Positions 16,553 through 25,146 are shown, counted from the first letter of the stretch. The stretch is DNA of 47,791 nt from Bacillus pumilus (GCF_002744245.1 NZ_NKHG01000135.1:1-47791), one strand, 5' to 3'. Made by a program: numbers and translations. The notes: generated by a model not told the origin, from the sequence alone.

Positions 16553-17089
16553 ATGGCTACTAAATTACAAAAAGCTATTACTGAAGTAGGTAAACATACT
16601 ACAGGCAATTTAAATTCATTAAAAATTAAAACAGTGGCGCATGGCGCTAAAGTATCTGGGTCTGATATTGATAATTTCACATTAGTGGAACTAGGATTCA
16701 ATTCAAACGGAGATCGTATTGCGAAAAAATTGTCTGATAAGACAAAAAAGGCATATCTGATTGCGACTCCAGAAACTCGTTACATGGGTGAGTCATTAAG
16801 AGACTTTTACAATGGTGAAGGTGAACGTGCAAGAATTGTTATTCTTGAGCCCGCTTATACTCGCTTTGATGTTTCGGCATTCACACTTAACACTGGTCAA
16901 ACTGAAGTTAAACGTGGACAAGTGGCTCATTTCGACATTGCTTCGGATAAATATATTCTGAGTGATGCTGCAGCGCCGCATGAAGACTATGAAGACTCTT
17001 CAGCTAAATTCCTAGTAGTTAATGGTGAAGATGACCTTAGTTATACGATGGGTCAAAAACTTGTTCGACTTGAAGTAATTGAAGCTTAA
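16553..17089 (+). CDS. head decoration/stabilisation-like protein
   Basis: 178 residues, ATG 16553 after TTGGAGG. It sits between scaffold and major capsid genes, where phages encode decoration or head fibre base proteins. It is beta-rich (EGERARIVILEPAYTRFDVSAF, RGQVAHFDI) and ends with a small compact VRLEVIEA strand. The SPbeta counterpart by position is yonC, also about 178 residues. The role is inferred from order. Confidence 0.6.
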   Translation: MATKLQKAITEVGKHTTGNLNSLKIKTVAHGAKVSGSDIDNFTLVELGFNSNGDRIAKKLSDKTKKAYLIATPETRYMGESLRDFYNGEGERARIVILEPAYTRFDVSAFTLNTGQTEVKRGQVAHFDIASDKYILSDAAAPHEDYEDSSAKFLVVNGEDDLSYTMGQKLVRLEVIEA

Positions 17090-17130
17090 GTAATTACACA
17101 CAAAAATTTCTCAATAAAAGGAGCATTTTA

Positions 17131-18144
17131 ATGTTTGATAACGTAAAAATTAAAGGCCTATTCAGCCGTGTTCTAAACAACCAAATGGAGCAAAAGGATG
17201 AATCGGATATCAAAGAATGTATTAAAAAAGTATTTGGCGATGGCACTGTCACTCCTGACCCTTCTTTGTTGCATCAGTTTAACAACTTGGTTGTAGAACA
17301 GGCTGACGCAATTGCGAAACCTAAAGTTACTGAGTTGTTAAAACTATTTGCTAATACATCTCAAGAAAAACCAGGCAACTTAAAACAAATTAAAATTCCT
17401 AAGAAAAACAAGGCTAAAGTAGTATGGTCTGCTTCTGGCTCAGGCGTAGATTTAGTGCGTGTTGAAGGACGTGAATCAATTACTGCTGTTCCTCAAATTA
17501 TGTCTACTGGATTTTATTACGAGCCACTTGACCTTGTAACTGATACAGTCATCGCTTTTAACACTCTTGTAGATGACATTGCAAATGCTAAAGTTAGACT
17601 TTACTTGGACGCAATTCATGAATTGACTGCCGCAGCAGTTACATCTGGGAAAATTCCTGCAAATAATGTTCAAACAGGCGCAAACTTAACTCTACAAAAG
17701 TACAATGAAGTCGCATCTGTCCTACAACGATATGGGGGTCGTCCTGTTTTTGTTGCAGATACTCTGCTAATTGATTATTTTGCTTTCCAACAAGCTACAG
17801 ATACAACTTACAAGAATCTATTGTCAGACAAAATTAAAGACGAATTGCTTACAGCGTTAAATCCATCAACGATTGGTCGTTCTACTGCAGTGAATTTAAT
17901 TAATCCTTTCACTGACGAAACTAATTCAAAAGTTGAGCTACCTGTAAATAAAGGCTATATGTTTGCTGGTGGAGTTTCTCAAAAACCATTTTCAGTAACT
18001 GAATACGGTGGTTTAAAGCAACAGACAGAGCAAGATATTGAAGATGAGCGAATTAAAATGAAAATCACTCAGTCTGCTTCCATCATGCTTTTATTTGGAG
18101 AGGCTATCGGTATCATCGAAGAGCAAGCAGCAGTATCTATTTAA
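17131..18144 (+). CDS. major capsid protein
   Basis: 337 residues, ATG 17131 with AAAGGAG. It follows the scaffold/decoration genes and has the size and mix of a HK97-fold capsid protein: a charged N-terminal helix region (residues 1-80), then a beta and spine-helix body with VYDAIHELTAAA-like helix (DAIHELTAAAVTSG) and a C-terminal AXX domain (INPFTDETNSKVELPVNKGYMFAGG, then SASIMLLFGEAIGII). It would be the most abundant virion protein. The intergenic region in front carries TAATTACACACAAA, close to the recurring motif described in the findings. Confidence 0.8.
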   Translation: MFDNVKIKGLFSRVLNNQMEQKDESDIKECIKKVFGDGTVTPDPSLLHQFNNLVVEQADAIAKPKVTELLKLFANTSQEKPGNLKQIKIPKKNKAKVVWSASGSGVDLVRVEGRESITAVPQIMSTGFYYEPLDLVTDTVIAFNTLVDDIANAKVRLYLDAIHELTAAAVTSGKIPANNVQTGANLTLQKYNEVASVLQRYGGRPVFVADTLLIDYFAFQQATDTTYKNLLSDKIKDELLTALNPSTIGRSTAVNLINPFTDETNSKVELPVNKGYMFAGGVSQKPFSVTEYGGLKQQTEQDIEDERIKMKITQSASIMLLFGEAIGIIEEQAAVSI

Positions 18145-18184
18145 TTTAATTAATAAGGATTTTTTTTAGGAGGAATATTAATTA

Positions 18185-18652
18185 GTGGAAAAAGTTAAAT
18201 TAGCACGGTATAGAAACACATCGTATTTTGTTGGTTACACAGGTGATGGAGCTCTCAAACAGTACAATTGGGCAGGGAGTAAAAGTGGAAAAGTTGATGT
18301 CAAAGAAGTTCCAAGAGAACTAGTTGATTGGTTAACTATGAGTACCGTTTGTTTTGATAAAGGTGAATTGGTTTTGATTGAGGAGAATGAGGAATCAAAA
18401 GAAATCCAAGACTCTATTAATGATGTTGAGACCTATGTTAACAACACTCATACCAAAGAAGAAATTGAAGCTATGATTAAATCTAGCACCGTTCCTCAAC
18501 TTAAGAAGAAACTAGCTGAGATCACTGTGGAAGCAGAAAAGCAATTTGTGATTGATGTTGCATCAGAATTCAGTGACGATATCGCTAAAGGTAAGCTAAC
18601 AGTTTTAGCTGACTGGATGGGTGTAGAAGATAGTTCTATCCTTTTTGATTAG
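18185..18652 (+). CDS. uncharacterised head-region protein
   Basis: 155 residues from GTG 18185, AGGAGG about ten bases upstream. The first 60 residues form a small beta domain ([19 protein letters not shown]), the rest acidic helices with a [23 protein letters not shown] segment that resembles a short LEM/FF-like helical module. It lies between capsid and connector genes, so a head completion or capsid-associated role is likely but unproved. Confidence 0.65.
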   Translation: MEKVKLARYRNTSYFVGYTGDGALKQYNWAGSKSGKVDVKEVPRELVDWLTMSTVCFDKGELVLIEENEESKEIQDSINDVETYVNNTHTKEEIEAMIKSSTVPQLKKKLAEITVEAEKQFVIDVASEFSDDIAKGKLTVLADWMGVEDSSILFD

Positions 18653-18662
18653 GTGGTAATTT

Positions 18663-19064
18663 ATGAATACTACATATGATCAAATTTGGCAATGTTTCTT
18701 GGACAACTGCAAAACCTCTGACATAAACCTCCCTTCGGATGACGAAGGTATTTACTCTCAAATCAAGAATGCCTCCTTTCTTTTCAACAATCGGTTTAGA
18801 GATAATCGAATAAAGTGTGACAATGATACAGAGACTGTAGATCGTCTTCTAAATGAAGATGATCTGCTTATCTTGGGAAACTACATCCGTTTAGTGTTTT
18901 TGAAAAATGAATTAACCGCTTATTCGAGTACATGGCAACCCTTCTCCAAAGACATTGGGACAACTCATTTTTCAGCGCAGATTAAAGCACTAGAATCCCA
19001 AGTGAATGAGCAGCAAAGAACAATTGACAAAATAATTTTTAATACGGAGGTAGATTTCGTATGA
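18663..19064 (+). CDS. head-tail connector-like protein
   Basis: 133 residues, ATG 18663 after AGGTGG. It is helical (YDQIWQCFLDNCKTSDINLP, then SFLFNNRFRD) with a C-terminal coiled coil (KALESQVNEQQRTIDKIIF), like adaptor proteins of the gp15/gp6 type that follow the capsid gene. It overlaps the next gene by four bases (ATGA). Confidence 0.6.
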   Translation: MNTTYDQIWQCFLDNCKTSDINLPSDDEGIYSQIKNASFLFNNRFRDNRIKCDNDTETVDRLLNEDDLLILGNYIRLVFLKNELTAYSSTWQPFSKDIGTTHFSAQIKALESQVNEQQRTIDKIIFNTEVDFV

Positions 19065-19297
19065 AATTATACGTAAACGATCAATTGTATTCTAGTTGCG
19101 TTCCAATTAATGAACACCTTATTAGACTAAGTAGGAAAAATAATTCAGTGCTATTCAAATTGGAAGAATTCCTAGATAAAAAACTGATTGCTGACCCCTC
19201 TTTGTCTGAAATTAGAGACATTATTTTGTCAGTAAGTGGCGATATCGTGCGTTTGGAAAATTCAATTGTTTGTGGTGATCATAATGAGGGACTATAA
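19061..19297 (+). CDS. small uncharacterised connector-region protein
   Basis: 78 residues, ATG 19061 overlapping the previous stop (ATGA). It contains VYSS-type beta strands at the start and two helices later (LIRLSRKNNSVLFKLEEFLDKKL). It overlaps the next gene by 14 bases. No known domain is recognised; tight overlap with neighbours supports that it is translated. Confidence 0.6.
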   Translation: MKLYVNDQLYSSCVPINEHLIRLSRKNNSVLFKLEEFLDKKLIADPSLSEIRDIILSVSGDIVRLENSIVCGDHNEGL

Positions 19298-19928
19298 AAA
19301 TTACCATAAGTTTAATCCTAATCAGAAGATTTCTTTTGATGGTAGGAGTATTTTTGAACGTGGATTAGAAGGATTTCAAGGTGAAGAGGTTTTTGTTGAC
19401 GGTAATTCTGCTAAATGTCTGATTCAATCTAAATCAAATGACGGATTATTTAGATACATATTAGCTAAACCTGATGAGATTAAATTGGGTAGTGTTATTG
19501 ATTGGGATGCCAGAAAATGGTTGATTGTAACACAGCCTTATGACAATAAAATTTACAAAAAAGCAGAAATGCGACTGTGCAACAGTTCAATCAAATTATC
19601 TTCAGGTGACATATATGTAGACACAGATAAAATCAATGAAGTCACTGGAAAACCAATTAAAAAACTTGTTCCTGGTGAAAGCATTGAAATCCCTTGTGTG
19701 TTTGAGAGAACTGTTTCAGTTAACGGCTCTGATCAGCCGATCAATCTTCCTGATGGCCAAGCCCACATCACTCTTCCCTACTCTACTAATCCTCAATTAA
19801 AAATTGGGTTAAAAACGCAATTTTATTCAGAAGAGTACATTGTCCACGATATTGATTATTCAAAAGTAATTGATGGCGTGGGTACCATTAAACTCATCGC
19901 AAAAAAGAAAGTCAGTGATAACAAATGA
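19284..19928 (+). CDS. head completion/stopper-like protein
   Basis: 214 residues from ATG 19284 (GGTGAT before it); a longer reading from 19236 has no ribosome site. The sequence is beta-rich, with FQGEEVFVDGNSAKCLIQSKSND early on and DWDARKWLIVTQPYDN in the middle, similar in style to head-closure (stopper) proteins that include a small beta barrel. The C-terminal half LVPGESIEIPCVFERTVS to VIDGVGTIKLIAKKK is a second beta domain. The next gene starts within its stop codon. Confidence 0.6.
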   Translation: MRDYKNYHKFNPNQKISFDGRSIFERGLEGFQGEEVFVDGNSAKCLIQSKSNDGLFRYILAKPDEIKLGSVIDWDARKWLIVTQPYDNKIYKKAEMRLCNSSIKLSSGDIYVDTDKINEVTGKPIKKLVPGESIEIPCVFERTVSVNGSDQPINLPDGQAHITLPYSTNPQLKIGLKTQFYSEEYIVHDIDYSKVIDGVGTIKLIAKKKVSDNK

Positions 19929-20449
19929 GCATGATGGTACAACATATAACGGATATTTTTAGAGAGATACTGAACGACAGAGATGTTAATCGCCTCCTCT
20001 ATTATAAAGATGATCCCCTTTCACCTGATCTTCCTGATGTCCAAAGTTTGGATAACTATTATGAACCTTCTGTCGATGAGGAAAGTGGTATTACTCTCCC
20101 ACCTATCTATTCTAATTTATTTAAACGTGCGCCTAAAACTGATGATCTTGACTCTAAGCCAATTTGCAGAGTGTGTATATATTTAGGCTCTGGTATTCCC
20201 AAAAGCCCAAATGAAAGCTACAAACTCCTAAGCCAAGATATTATGATCGATGTTTACACACACATAGACACTTTTGAGGAAAATGAATTCAGGAACACAA
20301 AGATATCTGATAGGTTATGCAATCTTTTATTCGATAAGAACATCACTGGTTTCGGTTCAATGATTACATACAAGAGATTGCTTATTCCTAATCCCCCTGA
20401 TGGTCATCTTGGATACAAGCTAATTTTCACGTTTGGAGCTTCTAAATGA
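19925..20449 (+). CDS. tail-terminator/neck-like protein
   Basis: 174 residues, ATG 19925 overlapping the previous stop (ATGA). It starts with a helix (VQHITDIFREILNDRDVNRL) and then alternates strands and helices, with DIMIDVYTHIDTFEENEFRNTKISDRLCNLL typical of tail-terminator proteins, which cap the tail tube and often carry VDVYT-type strands followed by a helix. Position before the tail tube gene agrees. It overlaps the next gene by four bases. Confidence 0.6.
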   Translation: MSMMVQHITDIFREILNDRDVNRLLYYKDDPLSPDLPDVQSLDNYYEPSVDEESGITLPPIYSNLFKRAPKTDDLDSKPICRVCIYLGSGIPKSPNESYKLLSQDIMIDVYTHIDTFEENEFRNTKISDRLCNLLFDKNITGFGSMITYKRLLIPNPPDGHLGYKLIFTFGASK

Positions 20450-21165
20450 TTGACAAAGAGGGTTTAAAACAATTTTATTTTCTTGGTCGTGCAGTTGATA
20501 CTGAAATTGGGAAATTAAATTTTATACGCTTAAAAGACTACCCTGAATATGCCATTCATTTGAATGCTATTAAAATGTCAAAAAAAGAAATTTTAAGGCA
20601 TTATAAAAAGCATAATATCAATGGTGAATTAGATCAATTGATATTTGATTTGAATAGGAGCTCTCTTTTCAACATCGTCAATAATATCTTACCTGACTTC
20701 AGCAATAGTTATCATGCGATTTTGACAAAAATTGTTGAAAATCAAGAATCTCTCACAAAAATAAATGCAGAAAATTTCAATAAGATTAGATTGATTATTA
20801 TGGATATGCACTGTCTATCAGAAGAAACAATAAGTGAGAATGAAGAAATTCAAGAGTTTAATGATATCAGTAAAATGCTAAAGTCTGACTCCCAGTCGGA
20901 GTTAAAGGATATCGTAAGTTGCGTAGCTGCTTTTAATGGTTATGATTACGAATACATTGGTAACATGACTATCTATCAGCTCTATTTATCCTATTATAGG
21001 ATGGCAGAAATAATGAACTATAATACCTCTATATTATTCGCTACTGTATCCCCAACAACAAAAATGGGAGATTGGAGTAAATATGTAGATATTTATAAAA
21101 CTGAGGATCATCATTTATCTAATGAAGAATCCAATAGTTTGCAAAAAATGTTTGGAAGCCAATAA
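20446..21165 (+). CDS. uncharacterised pre-tail-tube protein
   Basis: 239 residues, ATG 20446 overlapping the previous stop (ATGA). Mostly helical, with an early KLNFIRLKDYPEYAIHLNAIKMSKKEILRHY block and a later segment YEYIGNMTIYQLYLSYYRMAEIMNYN. The pattern of a loader with a YQLYxxYxRMAE helix is common in tail-assembly genes of Gram-positive phages. A terminator follows directly, so it closes the head/neck block. Confidence 0.6.
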   Translation: MIDKEGLKQFYFLGRAVDTEIGKLNFIRLKDYPEYAIHLNAIKMSKKEILRHYKKHNINGELDQLIFDLNRSSLFNIVNNILPDFSNSYHAILTKIVENQESLTKINAENFNKIRLIIMDMHCLSEETISENEEIQEFNDISKMLKSDSQSELKDIVSCVAAFNGYDYEYIGNMTIYQLYLSYYRMAEIMNYNTSILFATVSPTTKMGDWSKYVDIYKTEDHHLSNEESNSLQKMFGSQ

Positions 21166-21179
21166 GGGCTTCTTTTTTT
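21155..21179 (+). terminator. rho-independent terminator before the tail tube gene
   Basis: GAAGCC (21155-21160), loop AATAAG, GGCTTC (21167-21172), then seven T. It overlaps the stop of the previous gene. Confidence 0.85.
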
Positions 21180-21198
21180 ATTATAAGGAGGAATATAT

Positions 21199-21976
21199 TT
21201 GTCTAAAGACACTGTAATTCATGACGTTGGTAAAGTCTTGATTAAGAAAAAAAAGTGACGGACGAGTGTTTGGATCAGCCGTTACTCAGCTAACATCCCT
21301 CGCTCAACAAATCCAAGAAGATTTTCTAAAAGCTGGTTGGGGTAATGCGGATGTTTATACCATTCGCTCTGATAAATCTTTGTCAGGTAATATTAGAAAT
21401 GCATTTTTCAACTTAGAATTCATGGCTATGATTCAAGGCGTTAGTATCGAAAACAATAAAATTACAATTTGGGAAGAAGAAAAGCTGACTGTGAAAGACA
21501 GTAAAATAACTTTAAAAACCCTGCCAATTGATACTATAGCGTTGAGAAATGAAGATGGCGAATATAGTGAAATGGATGTCATCACTAAAGTTGTCGATAT
21601 TCCATCCAGCTTCGCTTCTGATGGTGAGAAAGTCACTATTCACTATCCAATTGAAGCCGATGCCGAAACTGTTAAAATTAGCGCAGAGAACTTTTCTGAG
21701 AATTATTATCTAGAAATCCACACTATTGAATACGATCCAAAGACAGCTAAGGTTTTCAGCGACCTATATATTCAGCTGCCAAAGGTTACATTCAGCGGAG
21801 AATTCGATATGTCGTTAGAAGCTGGACAGGTGTACACACCTGAGTTCGGTTACAAAGCCTTAAGCGAAGATGGGGATATTGGTCAATTCGCAAGAGTCAA
21901 ACGTGAAAAAGAAGAAGTTGTTACTCCCCCAACACAGCCTGATGACGGCACTGGCAGTGGCGATCTAGGAGAATAG
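21199..21976 (+). CDS. major tail tube protein (frame broken at an A8 run)
   Basis: TTG 21199 follows AAGGAGG by seven bases and reads M/LSKDTVIHDVGKVLIKKKK before a TGA at 21256. Skipping one A of the run 21247-21254 makes it continue as SDGRVFGSAVTQLTSLAQQI to 21976, giving about 257 residues. The body (GWGNADVYTIRSDKSLSGN, LEFMAMIQGV) is typical of a tail tube subunit, followed by an Ig-like beta domain and a Thr/Pro/Gly/Asp tail. I treat both pieces as one gene with a one-base frame shift, either real and compensated, or a sequence error. The second piece alone has no ribosome site. Confidence 0.7.
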
Positions 21977-21995
21977 TTAAAGGAGGTATATATTA

Positions 21996-22567
21996 TTGGG
22001 TGACTTTTTAAACCAGTCTAATGGTCGTTATACATCATCTAAAGATGACGGGAATGGCAACCCTATCACCTCTGTTGAAGTGAACAACAAGGAGCCAATT
22101 GATGTAACTCTATCAAATGACAAAATTTACGTAGAAGTTTCTAACACATCTTCTGTTCCAGTTGTTATTAGAAATACAATTCCAATTAAAACAACTGTTC
22201 AAAAAGGTTATAAGGAAGCGCTGCTTGCCGAAAATGTAGATATCGCAACTGGCGATACCTCTTTGTACACGCTTGATATTGTAGATGATTTTGGATTTTT
22301 CAATACATATGGTGTTTCACTGATAACAGCGCAAGAAGATGAAGCAGGTAAAGTGGATGTTGAAGTTTTCTCCATTCCTAAAACCTCCTCTGTATTCTCT
22401 CCGATCAAAGTGATAAAGATGTGCTATTTAAAGAATCTACACTAACAAAGGACTCCCCTCTCTCAAAATCAATCTCTTTTAAATCACCTAAGATTTCAAT
22501 TGTTGTCAAGGCAAGTGGGACGGTTGATTTAACAGACTTGACTTTAGTTGTCTGGGGTATGGATTAA
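21996..22567 (+). CDS. tail/virion surface protein, split by a -1 frame change
   Basis: TTG 21996 after AAAGGAGG. The first frame runs to TAA at 22445 (149 residues): DFLNQSNGRYTSSKDDGNGN, then VEVNNKEPIDVTLSND and beta strands to VFSPIKVIKMCYLKNLH. The -1 frame stays open from about 22381 to TAA at 22567 and continues sensibly as KESTLTKDSPLSKSISF to VDLTDLTLVVWGMD, so the full product is probably about 190 residues. The heptamer T TTA AAG (22427-22433) is in the correct zero phase for -1 ribosomal slippage. The alternative is a lost A at the AAA of 22407-22409, which gives SPIKSDKDVLFKES. Virion decoration or tail tip role inferred from order. Confidence 0.6.
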
Positions 22568-22576
22568 TTTATTTAT

Positions 22577-22604
22577 GAGGAGGTCTCCCCTCCTCTTTTT
22601 TATT
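22577..22604 (+). terminator. rho-independent terminator
   Basis: GAGGAGG, loop TCTCC, CCTCCTC, then TTTTTTATT. It lies ten bases after the downstream stop of the previous gene, which supports that gene really ending at 22567. Confidence 0.85.
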
Positions 22605-22611
22605 AAGGAGT

Positions 22612-22980
22612 GTGATTATTATAGCTACAGAAAATACAGCTCCTATTGTAGTTATTCCTGATCGTACATCATTTGTCTTTCATGAGAAGTCAGTCTCCCC
22701 TTCAGATGGTGAGCCTTTTGAAGTTAAACATTATCAAAAATTAGGTATCACCATAACTGGGACATCTACCTCAAGACGAATTTCGTTTGTAGGAGTAACG
22801 AATGATGATCAGGAAATTGAATTAGGAGGTACTCAGTTAAGTGATTACCGAATTGCCGTAGGAACAGAAGGAATTAATGAGGCTTGGGAATTCTCGATTT
22901 TCCCTTTCAAAAAGATTGTTTTGAGATTGGACGAAGTGACTGATGGAGATGTTTCCGTTTATGGGGAGGTTTCAACTTAA
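22612..22980 (+). CDS. uncharacterised virion-region beta protein with unclear start codon
   Basis: A frame from GTG 22612 of at most 122 residues. The AAGGAG at 22605-22610 is too close to that GTG; the bases at normal distance are ATT (22618) or ATA (22621), and ATA is followed by GCT ACA GAA AAT, which looks like a usual MATEN start with ATG changed to ATA. The protein is beta-rich (APIVVIPDRTSFVFHEKSVSP, FSIFPFKKIVLRLDEV). Its stop overlaps the tail fibre start (TTAATG). Confidence 0.6.
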   Translation: MIIIATENTAPIVVIPDRTSFVFHEKSVSPSDGEPFEVKHYQKLGITITGTSTSRRISFVGVTNDDQEIELGGTQLSDYRIAVGTEGINEAWEFSIFPFKKIVLRLDEVTDGDVSVYGEVST

Positions 22981-24395
22981 TGCTTGACTCAAATATTAGA
23001 GGCCTCTTCAAAAAAATCGAATACCAAATCGCAAATTTAAAAGGCTTGTTTTCTAAAAACGAAAAGCAAATGCTCGATAATATCAATGATTTTAAAAAAG
23101 ATAATGAGGAGTTCAAAGATACCCAAAAATATGTTCTATCAGTACATATGAATGATCAAAATAACCCTCATAAAGTAACCAAAAATCAAATTGGTTTAGA
23201 TAAAGTAGATAATTTGAAGCAAGCTTCTGAAGTTGAGTTTCTAGCGCACAAGAATGACACCAATCTACATGTCACAGAAGTAAAACAAAAATCCTGGGAT
23301 GCAAAAGAAACAACAACTGGATCACAGTCTAAAGCAGATGTAGCACTTTCAGCTGCTAAGAAATATACGGATGAACATGCTAACAATAAAGAAATACATG
23401 TTATACAGTCCGATAAAGATAAGTGGAATAACGGGCAACTTTATAGGCTTACTCAAAACAATGGTAAGCCCATTTATAAAGGGACAAGCGAGACAACAGA
23501 TTACAACGAGATAACTGATACCGGTTTTTATCTTATCTTTAACAAGGGAGTAAACGGGCCTCCATCAACAAATGCATCCTTTATGATTGTGATCAGCTAT
23601 ACGAGTACCCTACTACAAACTGTATATGAGAAAGCAGGACGTAAATCATACTATAGAATTAAAAAAACCGATTCTACATGGACTGAATGGACACGTGTCC
23701 TTACTGAGGAAGATAAGGTAACCGAGGCTGAAAAAGACAAATGGAATAACGGTCAGCTATATAAGTTGACGACAGATTCCGGTACAAGTCAGTTGCTTCC
23801 GAATGGTACGGACATTCTTACGTTACCGTCTGGCTATTACTATGCTGTAGGCACAAACGTAGTCAATATGCCGAGTAAAACCGATTCATCTTGGTTCAAT
23901 ATTTACGTTATGGACAATAGCAACAATCGTAAAACATTCCATGTGATAAGGAGCGCAGATAATAAGCATTGGTGGGGAACCGTTCATACAGATGGGTCAT
24001 TTAGAGGCTGGGAACGAATGTTAACCGACACCAACGCAAATGTCGCATGGTCAACTCCGTCTTTATCAAATGGGTGGAAGCAGTATGTGTCACCTGACGG
24101 ATATCCGCACACATTGCGATACAGTAAAGACGCATTGGGTGTCGTTGAGATTATCGGATCAATATACGGAGGTACGCTTGGAAATGATGTCACAGCGTTC
24201 ACTTTACCGGCTGGTTACCGTCCCCTCCAATCTACTCATTTAATCGGTGTTGCATCGAGTCTAGGTACATCGGGGGTTCCGCAGTATCACCGAACCTATA
24301 TAGGCACTGACGGTCGTGTTTGTATTCAATCTTGCTCTAATACGTCAAATCCGGCAGAGTTTATTACGTTTGGATTCCGATTCAAATCAGCATAG
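22980..24395 (+). CDS. tail fibre / receptor-binding protein
   Basis: 471 residues. Residues 1-60 are a coiled-coil anchor (IEYQIANLKGLFSKNEKQML), then a collagen-free linker with NPHKVTKNQIGLDKVDNLK, the short-fibre motif found in many tail fibres of Gram-positive phages. Two repeated blocks begin DKWNNGQLYRLT and DKWNNGQLYKLT (about residues 145 and 255). The C-terminal part DGYPHTLRYSKDALGVVEIIG to TLPAGYRPLQS and FGFRFKSA is the distal domain typical of PBSX XkdV-type fibres, which determine host range. From about 23400 the GC content and codon use rise, a sign of module exchange. Confidence 0.8.
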   Translation: MLDSNIRGLFKKIEYQIANLKGLFSKNEKQMLDNINDFKKDNEEFKDTQKYVLSVHMNDQNNPHKVTKNQIGLDKVDNLKQASEVEFLAHKNDTNLHVTEVKQKSWDAKETTTGSQSKADVALSAAKKYTDEHANNKEIHVIQSDKDKWNNGQLYRLTQNNGKPIYKGTSETTDYNEITDTGFYLIFNKGVNGPPSTNASFMIVISYTSTLLQTVYEKAGRKSYYRIKKTDSTWTEWTRVLTEEDKVTEAEKDKWNNGQLYKLTTDSGTSQLLPNGTDILTLPSGYYYAVGTNVVNMPSKTDSSWFNIYVMDNSNNRKTFHVIRSADNKHWWGTVHTDGSFRGWERMLTDTNANVAWSTPSLSNGWKQYVSPDGYPHTLRYSKDALGVVEIIGSIYGGTLGNDVTAFTLPAGYRPLQSTHLIGVASSLGTSGVPQYHRTYIGTDGRVCIQSCSNTSNPAEFITFGFRFKSA

Positions 24396-24408
24396 GAGGT
24401 GCTTTTAA

Positions 24409-24762
24409 ATGATATGGGTTTATAAATATGACGAAGATTTCGTATGGCAGCCGGGAGAGGAAATTCTCGTAGATTTAGAGAACGGCGAAGAAATTCCGGA
24501 AGGTTATACGTCAGTTCAGCCGCAGGATGGACTTTATATCGCTAAGTTCGATGCGGAAAAAGAAGAGTGGTACGAGGCGGCTACGCAGGATTATATAGAC
24601 GGCATGCAACCTGACCCGCTACCACCATCAGATATTGATCTATTAAAACAACAAAATGCCGCTCTACTTCAGCAACTTGCGGAGTCAGAAAAGAGAGCGG
24701 AAGAACAGTCAAAAACGATAGCAGAACTTGTCATGCTACTGACGGAAAAGGGGGTAATTTAA
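24409..24762 (+). CDS. XkdW-like tail fibre accessory protein
   Basis: 117 residues, ATG 24409 after AGGAGGTG. N-terminal WVYKYDEDFVWQPGEE and a coiled-coil tail (LLKQQNAALLQQLAESEKRAEEQSK) are typical of small proteins encoded behind XkdV-type fibres in PBSX-like phages, probably fibre chaperones. Base composition matches the fibre 3' half and not the rest of the window, so it moved with it. Confidence 0.7.
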   Translation: MIWVYKYDEDFVWQPGEEILVDLENGEEIPEGYTSVQPQDGLYIAKFDAEKEEWYEAATQDYIDGMQPDPLPPSDIDLLKQQNAALLQQLAESEKRAEEQSKTIAELVMLLTEKGVI

Positions 24763-24897
24763 TTGGATTGGTTCCGTAGTATTTCACTGTTCTATCAATG
24801 GAAATGTTATTTGAATGAGGACGTTGCAAAATTTGTTCGTTTTGATAAAATTACGCCAGAACAATACGAGGAAATCACAGGATTAGAATATAAATGA
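24763..24897 (+). CDS. XkdX-family small protein
   Basis: 44 residues from TTG 24763, directly after the previous stop and nine bases from GGGGG. M/LDWFRSISLFYQWKCYLNED with a closing ITPEQYEEITGLEY matches the XkdX family, whose members follow xkdW in Bacillus phages. Function unknown. It completes the acquired fibre cassette. Confidence 0.8.
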   Translation: MDWFRSISLFYQWKCYLNEDVAKFVRFDKITPEQYEEITGLEYK

Positions 24898-24932
24898 AAT
24901 AAGAATTTTATTTGAATACAGGAGGATTGCCA

Positions 24933-25115
24933 TTGAGACTTTCGGATGTATCTGAAGATATTTTACTTTTAAAAGGCTTCTGGAAAGAGACTTTTTATGG
25001 AAAGCTGAAATGGCTTTTCTTTTTGTATCCCATGTGTCTATATACAGCAATAATTTTAAAACTCGCTATAACTTTATATTCAATAAAACATTTTATGTTT
25101 TTCAAAAAACGCTAA
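24933..25115 (+). CDS. small membrane protein
   Basis: 60 residues from TTG 24933 with GGAGG seven bases before; other TTG codons lie too close to the ribosome site. An amphipathic start (RLSDVSEDILLLKGFWKETFY) precedes a hydrophobic segment (WLFFLYPMCLYTAIILKLAI) and a basic end FFKKR. It is followed by a strong terminator. No family recognised; a superinfection or host-takeover role is possible but unsupported. Confidence 0.5.
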   Translation: MRLSDVSEDILLLKGFWKETFYGKLKWLFFLYPMCLYTAIILKLAITLYSIKHFMFFKKR

Positions 25116-25146
25116 CACCTCTCCCCTATTTGAGGTGTTTTTATTT
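25115..25146 (+). terminator. rho-independent terminator
   Basis: ACACCT (25115-25120) pairs with AGGTGT (25133-25138), followed by TTTTATTTT. It separates the fibre cassette from the tail assembly genes. Confidence 0.85.
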
